DNA of 22,715 bases, taken from the NCBI RefSeq assembly GCF_000485595.1, contig NW_014578583.1, positions 45,363 through 68,077 on the forward strand, in the 5' to 3' direction. The notes below the pieces were generated by a model that did not search any database, was not told the origin of the DNA, and saw nothing but the letters and a program-made list of their open reading frames with translations. This document shows, piece after piece, positions 15,746 through 22,715 of this stretch. This DNA comes from Priapulus caudatus (Eukaryota > Priapulida > Priapulimorpha > Priapulimorphida > Priapulidae). Both the position numbers and the translations under genes were made by a program. Each line of letters begins with the position of its first letter. The first letter of the stretch is position 1.

Positions 15746-16261
15746 TCCTTTGTTAGTTTGCGCAATACTTCTCAGCTAAACACATGACATTAATTTGATA
15801 ATTTGTTTTTGTGTTTCAAAGTTTGCAAATTTGTGTTGAAAGGAATATCCAAAGATTTGTTATCAATGTTTTTCGGTTTTTATTGTGATTTTTTGTATAA
15901 AATTAAATTCTCCTGTGCTAATAGACAATGGACTATGAAAGGAATAAACGCATGCAGCAGATAAACGGCAAGGAAGGAATGGCAAATACAATGTAGGAGA
16001 CAACATGGTATTATGCTAAATCAGGGGCATAAACAATGTTATTATCTAAGTAGGCAAAACAATGATATAGAAAATTCTTTTCAATACAACACACTGACAG
16101 CAGTTATGAGTTTCAACGCACTGCAGCGCCCGACGCACGCCAGACAAAGCCGGACGCACAGCACGCACCAACGGCCGCGACGCGACGCACGGCATATATA
16201 CGAGTTGCGGTATATGACGACAAAGAAGATGGATTGGTATATTATATATATATTATAGGTA
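15746..16261. repeat. Duplicated downstream block (copy 2)
   Basis: Counterpart of 10021-10382 (GTGATTTTTTGTATAAAATTA near 15885, AACAATGTTATTATCTAAGT near 16032), followed by a degraded ACGC-type tract at 16125-16190. No gene. Confidence 0.65.
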
Positions 16262-16355
16262 TATATATGTGTGCTCGTGTGTGTGTGTGTGGGTGTGTGT
16301 GTTGCTGTGTGCTGTGTGTGTGTGTGTCGTGTGTGTCGTGTGGGTGTTTGGTTGT
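16262..16355. repeat. Interrupted (GT)n microsatellite
   Basis: GT repeats broken by isolated C, G and T additions (GTGCTCGTG, GTGGGTG, TTGCTG, GTCGTG). Otherwise clean dinucleotide arrays elsewhere in the window lack such breaks, consistent with base-call noise here. Confidence 0.85.
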
Positions 16356-16690
16356 GCCTCTAGTGGTCGTGCTGTGGTCAAGAAAGGTGCAAGATTGATG
16401 TTTGATGGTCGTGTGTGTTGCGTGTCATTTCCTAACCTTGCGTGTGTGCGCGTGCGTGAGCGAGCCGTGTATAAATCTCGGTTCAGGGCGCTCATAATAT
16501 GTCACTAAGTCGAGCTCTCAGGCAATGCGAGGCAACCTTTCGGAGCACATGCGGGGGGAAAGTTGCCTGAGTAGAGCGTTGTGACTTGAGGTCAAGGTTA
16601 GGAAATGTAACGTAATCACTTGCATCGTGTTCTAGACAACATAGGTAAGCACCTGAGCTGGCCGCAGGGAATAATAAATCGCCCACCCAC
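16356..16690. other. Unassigned spacer containing an imperfect inverted repeat
   Basis: TTTCCTAACCTTG at 16429 is mirrored by CAAGGTTAGGAAATG near 16593, and CTCTCAGGCAA near 16516 by TTGCCTGAGTAGAG near 16563. The region can therefore fold on itself. No gene seen. Confidence 0.55.
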
Positions 16691-17045
16691 CTACCGCGCG
16701 CAGGAATTTCATAGAAAGCTTCCGTTTAGCTCGGCGGTTTCTCACGAAGTTCAACCATATGCTGGTAATTTCTGGCGGCGTGTGTGTGTCAGCATGCTAG
16801 CGGGGCCGTAGTCTCTGTCCGGGACGACGCAGGCAAATGTCGATCAGCGTGCTCCTCACGTGGCTCACAGCGCTATCTAAGGCTTATAGAACCAGAGCTA
16901 TTAGATATATACAGAGCTTTAATGCTCCGCTATTTTCTGGCAGAATTCTGCGGGACGCGTGAGCTGGCAGTATAGCGACGCCGCATGATCAACTTGACGG
17001 GGGGGCAGCCGTTTGTCGTTTGCGGATTATGTGCTGGTTTGTAGG
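16690..17045 (+). repeat. Rearranged copy of the G2 upstream region
   Basis: Matches 11755-11865 joined directly to 12305-12470. The joint near 16822 lacks about 440 bases found upstream of G2. Extra bases are frequent (AGCGTGCTCCTCACGTGGCTC against ACGTGCTCCTCACGTGCTC). It looks like the promoter of a further copy, but no signal-peptide exon follows. Confidence 0.75.
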
Positions 17046-17780
17046 TGGCTGCCGCGTTGACACGATCAACGACGACGACACAACCAACCCAGAACGGCCA
17101 TTGCAACAACACACTCCGAACTTATTTCTTCTCGCTATGCTCATCTCTCACTTATATGAAACATTGATAATCTTATAATATATATTAATATGCGTGCGGT
17201 CGTTGGCCAGTTGCTGTGCACGGACGATGGAGCGCTTTCCGTGGCAGTTATGATGGTGCTGTTGCGCCTGTGCATGCGTGCGCGTTTTGCGGCGTGGTTC
17301 ATAACCTTGCCTACAACCCGTCGATGTGTATTTGGTCTTGTAGGAGAAATTAGAAGTTATGGTAAGATGAGAGATACAGGGTGATGTGGTGCTTTTCGAG
17401 CGGTGTAACATACAAGTAGTCATGAATAAGTCATTGTTTTACCATCGCTTGCTTATCATCGCATTTGTATCAGCACTATGTCCTCCGTACGCTGGGCTCC
17501 GTGCCCTTCCTCCCTTGCATTTAATCCTCTGCCATGTTTAATTTCCTTTTTTCCTAAATCTACTTGAGTATACTTGGGGAGTCGCTTTACTTTTATACAC
17601 AATTACCTAAGACTAAACCAAAGCAGAAGACATGGATAGGAATATCAACACAGCAAAAAAAATATTTTATGGGAATATTCCCTATACAACCAAACAAAGT
17701 TGCAAAGTCTAATACCCAAAGCGACAGACGTAATCCAAACTGACATGTACGTCGTGTTCGGTTTAGTTGAACGAGTTTGA
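17046..17780 (-). repeat. Reverse-strand counterpart of the block downstream of G2
   Basis: Read on the minus strand this resembles 15746-16100 with many gaps; for example CATTGTTTTACC near 17433 and TTTACTTTTATACACAATTA near 17588 mirror words at about 16060 and 15895. It places the 3' end of the inverted copy G3 toward the left. The short frame at 17190-17384 is not supported. Confidence 0.55.
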
Positions 17781-20160
17781 GAAACTCACAGGATTAGCAT
17801 AGTGCTTAACCAAATGAGTCATGCGTATTGGTGCACACGAGATTCTTATTCAATATGACACTACAAAACCATAGTTGGCCAGAAAACACATTGACACTAA
17901 ACCAAAAGCCTAGCGCCAATGAATGCTGGAGACAACTCTCCCTTGAAATAATGTGATTGCCATATCATAAACGTAAAAATACGTAGCATACGTAGATTAT
18001 TTGAGACAAAGTATATTATATTATTATATTTAATTATTATAACTATAGATACTGGGGTATTGTAGCATCGCCATGGAGACCTACTATACTAGCGTGGAAA
18101 CATATGCTGCTATGTTATACGCATAGAGAGGCACAGTTAATTCACATTGGACTTGTATTATATGAGGACGGTGATCCCTACCGACTAGTACCTGGTGCCA
18201 GAGATGTCCTCCTGTCGTACTGCCCCATAGATTATTTTCATTCGTCTGTAGAGCATATAAAGTGCCCGATACACAGCATGAAATCAAAGGTGGGAAACCG
18301 CAGATTTGGTAAGACTCGAATACGCCTATTCAATTCTCAAATACTGTCTCAATTTAACGTATTAAAATCTTAACACTTTATTGTGCGACACACTTGTCAT
18401 TCTACAGGCTATATATGTCAGTATTTTAGCTTGTTCGATATTTGAGGTATAAGGTTATATACTTTGGTGAAATTATATACACAATACTGTTTCACTCAAT
18501 TTACGGGGTACACTAAATCCCAAGCACCTCACACGCAACCGCAGATGAAGAAAGAGTTACAGAGAATAGAAATGATGAGTTTATATTGGGAACTTATTCG
18601 TGCTGTCGGATCGAGTTAGAACGCTTGACTGCACTTCACGTGCCACACTTGAGGCAGCAACCTGAGTCACGTTAAGCTAAGTCAGAAAATATCAATTGTA
18701 TTGTGTTTAATTAGTATGCTTCACGAGTGACCCCTGTGTAATACCAGTACTGCCATACTTAGCGACTTGACTTGCGTCTGCTTAGACCAGCGATAGAGTC
18801 AGGCCCTAGCGCCGTTAACGAGGCAGGAGCCGTAATCGAAGTTACCAGCTATGTGTGCGAGCGCGGTTGCACAGTCGTATTTATTGACATAGAGCTGTGC
18901 AGCGGTCCAACAGCAGCGTGACAAAATGCTGGACTACTGTGGAATGTCGAGAGCGTTCTAGGGAGCACAACGCTTAGACACGAGCAGAGCGCCCAACAGC
19001 TCTCCTGTGAAACCAAGTGAGGCATTCCTAGTGTTTAGGTGAAGTTATCGTGCCTGCGTTTTCAATCGATTTAATTTACACACGCGTCTACGAGCTATTA
19101 CTTATGCACACATTGCTACACTACGCATAATCATACTTATTCATTCACTGGTCTGCAAGCTTACTCCTAGTACATGAAAAATATCTCCTCTTTCGCCACT
19201 GCACACAGCTGCTGCTGAGCTTCCGTATAGGTGGTGGGCCCGGTCTATTGTTTATAAATCCATGTATACTATTAGCCATTCACTATCGACAACATACTTA
19301 TGTTAGATACGACACGGCGATGTACACGACTACGCAACGCCTCAGTACAGTGAGAATCGAACAGGCACACTCACACCGAACAGCAACGATAATGAATAAC
19401 GCTATGCGCATGACATCAAGCTTTTACAAAGAGCCACACCTGCTCGCAGTGGAGACAGGACTTAAGACGATCATGGGTAACATACCCTGGCAATGCAACC
19501 TACAGGGTTTCTTGTGTATGTACAGCATGACGTGATAGACCTGGCGAGCTCACGGCCACACGCTGGCCAACCGAAAGAGTCAATGCCTGCAGCACACATT
19601 CGAATCAGGCAGTCGATAACAGCAATATTACTTCTATTTGAATTCTCTACCGGGGCGATTTCTAATATAGGCATGCAAGCAACGGCACTGGAGTGCACGC
19701 ACACTCGTGGTACTACGCGCGCAACGTTCCGCAGGTAGGCACGGCACATGTGCGAGCCAGCGTTAACGTACACGGTACCATACGCATAGACTCGCCGGCC
19801 ACCTCTCATTATATCGCTGCTTTCCCTCACCTTCCTCGGTCGCTTGCTCCCTTTGTCTTCCCTTGCTGGGACTCGCTCTCGTTCCCTTCCATTTCCTTTC
19901 TCCTCCTTCTCGCGATTCTTCCCTTCCTTACGTTTCATTTGTAACGATTAACGACAATTTATCATCAACTTATTTCTATGAACACCATGTGTCATGGAGA
20001 AGTTAAGCAACTCGAGCCACGGATCGTAGTGTCTCTAGCGATCACGTCACGCGAGCACACAGGCTGGGCTGAGCACAGTAAGTGTACAAACTCGACCCAC
20101 GAATCTCAACGACATGTATAACTACTTGCGAGAGAGAGTGAGCTAATATATTGATATATT
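17781..20160 (-). pseudogene. G3: inverted, heavily disturbed copy of the cysteine-rich peptide gene
   Basis: Read right to left the order of the family is kept. Intron 2 start is near 20130-20075 and the pyrimidine/purine and alternating tracts at 19945-19690. Exon-3 equivalent is about 19586-19500 (GCTGCAG acceptor; 87 bases instead of 67), with intron-3 words at 19340-19160. Exon-4 equivalent is about 18937-18846, and intron 4 contains the G2-type GGCGCTAGGGCCTGACTC. Exon-5 equivalent begins at 18245 after CTACAG (A-C-G-A-A-T-G-A-A-A-A-T), then a 3' UTR. Cys codons are mostly lost in all frames. Divergence is dominated by added bases in exons and introns alike. A long open frame at 19938-19471 crosses the tract and exon 3 by chance. 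Either a decayed inverted duplicate or uncorrected read sequence. Confidence 0.6.
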
Positions 20161-20640
20161 ATCATGCATCATTGCATGCATTCCACTCGTGAATGGGGCT
20201 ATCACCAGCTCAAACAATGCTCACATTTCTGTTTTATTTCATTTTATTTGCGCATTTCATATAAACGCATAAAACTACGACAGTTTGTTAGGGCAAATAA
20301 GTCATAGGCAACGAGTAAATACATATCCGCATGCATAAAGCCTACTGAACTGCATAGAAATTCTTGTGTTTGAGCATAAATTGGGCATATCCGGCCCAAA
20401 TCGCATATCCGGATGGCATGTGGGGCTGTCGGCCGACGTGGACGGATAAACGAGGTCGTCACTGAATATAGTTAGGTTTTGTTTTTTTTTTTTTCTTAAG
20501 CTCAGTATGTATTCATACAGCCCGGTCAGCCATGTTATGGAAACAAATTCTAGCAGTAGTTATTAATAGTTAGATGTAATGTATAGCAGTAGGAAACTAG
20601 ACAGGCATTCATACGAAGCGCTGAGTAGCTCCCTGTTTGG
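20161..20640. other. Spacer between oppositely oriented G3 and G4
   Basis: Position corresponds to intron 1/upstream of both copies. No signal-peptide exon is recognisable. It contains ATCCGG and CCGGAT around a 14-base loop at 20389-20414, a direct repeat of CATATCCGG, and a T-tract at 20480-20494. Confidence 0.4.
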
Positions 20641-20670
20641 CTACGTCAAACGTTGTTTGTGTTTTGCTAG

Positions 20671-21722
20671 GTAGGCAGGCTGAAGGCAAAGCCGCGCAGA
20701 CAAACGTGTTCGGCAATCCGCACACCACATATCTACAAAACTCACACCACAACACTATAAATTTTAAACCTATTTCTCACACCTCGTCCGCACTCTCGGA
20801 ATAAATGTACTATATATCAACGATGTCCTACGCTGCCAGATCAACACAACAACCCTAGCTGTTTAACCTGCAGCAACCACCAACCCACCATACATAAAAC
20901 ACCGCGAAGAAAGATCCCATACAGCCTGTCTGAGGGGAATAGATAGAGAAACGCTCGATTATACTATTATGTGCGTACGCGGACGTGGGAGCGAAAATGG
21001 GACCGTGAAGGGGCGGCGCCCGCTCTCACACACTATGAATAACTACGATTCCGCACATCGCTACTTCCAGATTAATTTTCTTGTTCTGGCGTTTGGCAGG
21101 CCCATCTGCGCATGCTACCAACCCCGACCGTGTGCCTACAAAATGCACCTACTGGGCATCCAGGACGACAGTATGCAGGCACGTGGGAGCTCCACCTAGC
21201 GTCCATTACTAAACAACTAAGCATCTCTACACACTGATAATTAGAAGCTACACAGACAAAAGCGCCTCTACACATGTACAGCGGTTTCTTTGCTTATTGT
21301 CATAGTGATAAAAGATTGAGGTAATATGAGCTACTAGCAAGCGCGTAAGACGTTATAGCAATGTGTGTACAATCAAGACCCTAACTTAGCATGCGCTGCA
21401 GCCTGCAGTTAAATAAGGGCTTAAACACAGACATGTCAGATCGACTGTAAGTTCTACAAGCTTGCTACTGCTGGTCCCGCGATGCTTTAACATAAAGGGA
21501 TGCAAGCAATGACAGAGGCCAACGTTTGCTGGCCTTTAATGAATGCTGAAAGTATGACAGCATAATAAGCAGTTGTTGGTAACACGCCATTGAATGGCTC
21601 ACTTGTTCACCGAGAGGACGACTGCTGTGGTTTACACGTGTGACCTAAGATCCAGTCCGCCCAACGATGTAACGCGAACCCGCGTGTAGCATACACACGG
21701 CTGTCCATCCGAACCACTGCGA
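20671..21722 (+). pseudogene. G4: disturbed forward copy, exons 2-4 only
   Basis: Exon-2 equivalent at 20671-20703 (after GTTTTGCTAG; GCTGAAGGCAAA is the family's A-E-G-K). Exon-3 equivalent at 21100-21178 after TTTGGCAG, 79 bases against 67. In one frame it gives C-A-C-Y-Q-P-R-P-C and in another K-C-T-Y-W-A-S-R-T-T-V-C, so the Cys signal is split across frames. It ends CAG-GCACGT where the others have CAG-GTATGT. Exon-4 equivalent at 21615-21722 ends before GTAAGT, with GACTGCTGT, ACGTGTGACCTAAG and a frame break. Spacings (about 430 and 510 bases) match G2. No exon 1 or exon 5 is present. Confidence 0.6.
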
Positions 21723-21964
21723 GTAAGTATATTCAGAAATATCACTCGATTCTCTCGTCAGCGTAGCGTAAGGCGCGCACATTACGGTCACGTCAAGCCG
21801 GAAGCGGTCAACGTCGCGAGTGAGAACATATGACCAGAAAAGTGCATTTTTGATTGCGGCAGTGTCTGCGTGACGTCATGTTTGGGAAATACCAAATAAA
21901 CACACACAACATTACTTTCGGGCAGCACCCCCGTAGCTAAACTCCTATCAATGTACAGGCTTTT
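21723..21964 (+). other. Truncated G4 intron 4, then G5 upstream region
   Basis: Begins GTAAGT; up to about 21890 it resembles G2 intron 4 (CACTCGATTCTCTCGTCAGCG against the start of G2 intron 4; TTTTGATTGCGGCAGTG). Family similarity then stops without exon 5. The conserved leader before G1 and G2 is absent before G5. Confidence 0.5.
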
Positions 21965-22061
21965 ATGACCGCCTCAAGAGCTAGTATCACATACAATGTT
22001 TCTTTGTGTATACTGTTAATAGTATTAGCACTATTTGTGTTAGCTGCTATAACAGTTTACA
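21965..22061 (+). CDS. G5 exon 1: alternative signal peptide/membrane anchor
   Basis: Thirty-two codons plus one base before GTAAGT. After M-T-A-S-R-A-S-I-T-Y-N there is a hydrophobic run rich in Leu/Val/Ala/Ile (about residues 12-30). It is longer than the 18-19-residue G1/G2 signal and has no sequence similarity to it, but is in the same phase. A secretory signal or signal anchor is plausible; the ATG choice is uncertain because no family leader precedes it. Confidence 0.6.
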
Positions 22062-22715
22062 GTAAGTAAATTCTTAGCTATGCNCCTATATTACTTGTGA
22101 TATATTGTATTATAATATACAATGACTAGTACATATAGATAGTTTGAATAACCTGCTTGACTGACTAGTGAAGAATAGTTACAGACAAATCAAACAAAGG
22201 ATATAAATAACAGTTTCACATTTCTTTGCTGCTTGCGGACATATTTTACAATGTTTCGTTAATAAAACTTCTTTTTGGGTATTGTTTGTGTTTTATAGCT
22301 ACAGCTGAAGGCAAGCCGCCCCAATGTAAGTTATACAGCGTCAATTCTCATTTACACTTACGTCCACCCAGCCAGTATAGATACATAGATTCATTAATTT
22401 CATGAACTGTGCTGTTATAGAAATAGTTGATGAAGAAATCGTAATGTTACAAAATGAAAGTAAGGGAAGGGAAAGGGAATGGAGAAGAGAGAAAGGAAAT
22501 GGAAGGGAACGGGAGGGAGAGCAAGGGAAGAAAAGGGAGAGGAGGGAAGGGGAAGGGAAGAGAAGTGAATGAGAGGGGCGAGTCTATGCGTATGGTACGT
22601 GTACGTAAGTGTGCACATGTGCGTGCACCTGCGGATACGTGCGCGCGTGTACACGAGTGTGCGTGCATTCGTGCGTGCGTGCATGCCTATATAGAAAGCG
22701 AGGATAATAGAAGTC
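21965..22715 (+). CDS. G5: fifth copy, partial at window end
   Basis: Exon 1 21965-22061 and exon 2 22299-22325 are clean, both phase 1, and join in frame. The sequence then continues through intron 2 with the homopurine/alternating tract and stops at 22715, about 30 bases before the expected exon 3. Intron sequence matches G2 with few substitutions. The signal-peptide exon is unlike that of G1/G2. An ambiguous base (n) lies at 22084 in intron 1. Because this copy lacks the extra bases of G2-G4 it is the best reference for this subtype. Confidence 0.7.
22299..22325 (+). CDS. G5 exon 2
   Basis: 27 bases between TTTGTGTTTTATAG and GTAAGT, phase 1 to phase 1, coding T-A-E-G-K-P-P-Q with a final T that would start the first Cys of exon 3. 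It is the cleanest version of the family exon. Confidence 0.75.
22455..22686 (+). repeat. Homopurine and alternating tracts in G5 intron 2
   Basis: GGGAAGGG/GAGAA strand at 22455-22578, then GTACGTGTACGT and GTGCGTGC at 22594-22686. Reverse-strand frames rich in Pro/Ser/Phe over the purine tract are compositional artefacts. Confidence 0.85.

Noticed and set aside
18084-18287. 67-codon reverse frame near G3 exon 5
   Set aside because: Only the start of the exon-5 region is homologous; the rest runs into the 3' UTR equivalent and the Cys codons are absent.
19471-19938. 155-codon reverse-strand frame with Lys/Glu/Arg-rich start and Cys-rich end
   Set aside because: It runs through the intronic purine tract and the degenerate exon 3 of G3. 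The equivalent region in G1, G2 and G5 is intron, so the frame is chance.
1-22715. tRNA, rRNA or other structured RNA genes
   Set aside because: No cloverleaf, rRNA core motif or snRNA signature was recognised on either strand by eye; a covariance-model search was not possible.

Overview
The window looks like nuclear DNA of a metazoan, most likely a marine invertebrate. It has GT-AG introns separating very short exons, many microsatellites, a non-LTR retrotransposon, DNA-transposon remnants and AATAAA poly(A) signals, and no bacterial-type operons. Frequent TAGGCCTA-like words and the RT type would suit an echinoderm, hemichordate or lancelet, but that is a weak impression. Coding density is very low, and most long open frames come from repeats.

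The main content is a cluster of five related copies (here G1-G5) of one small gene for a secreted cysteine-rich peptide. The best copy, G1 (+, 2743-9649), has five tiny exons: exon 1 signal peptide; exon 2 short spacer; exon 3 with a C-x-C-x4-C-x6-C-x6-C pattern; exon 4 with seven Cys; exon 5 with two Cys and the stop. Part of exons 4-5 loosely resembles the EGF-like half of follistatin/SPARC-type modules (N-P-C-x4-C-x5-C then D-E-N). Function is unknown; a defence, venom-like or extracellular regulatory peptide are all possible. Exon 3 differs between G1 and G2 almost only by amino-acid changes while every Cys and the flanking introns are kept, as in fast-evolving secreted peptides.

Layout. 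1-2250: a (TG)n tract, a 1.0-kb DNA transposon with 33-bp inverted termini, a decayed reverse-strand HTH-like ORF and a 112-bp hairpin. 2251-2742: leader blocks of G1. 2743-10020: G1, with an inverted minisatellite pair in intron 1, a 1.9-kb insertion in intron 2, and a 2.3-kb 5'-truncated non-LTR element (- strand) exactly at the exon-4 splice acceptor. 10021-12960: downstream block, a 660-bp alternating purine-pyrimidine array containing a 184-bp tandem duplication, and the duplicated upstream region of G2. 12962-15730: G2, with a hAT-like foldback element in intron 1. 15731-17050: G2 downstream region plus a rearranged copy of the upstream block. 17100-20160: G3, reverse strand. 20640-21900: G4, forward, degenerate. 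21965-22715: G5, forward, cut by the window end just before its exon 3.

Sequence quality matters. From about 13.56 kb to 21.9 kb the copies differ from G1/G5 mainly by scattered extra bases, which break frames in G2-G4. G2, G3 and G4 run forward, reverse, forward and share G2-specific intron sequence. This is what an unpolished long read with unrecognised hairpin adapters would give, though a real inverted triplication is possible. Copy number and pseudogene status of G2-G4 should not be trusted until this is checked.
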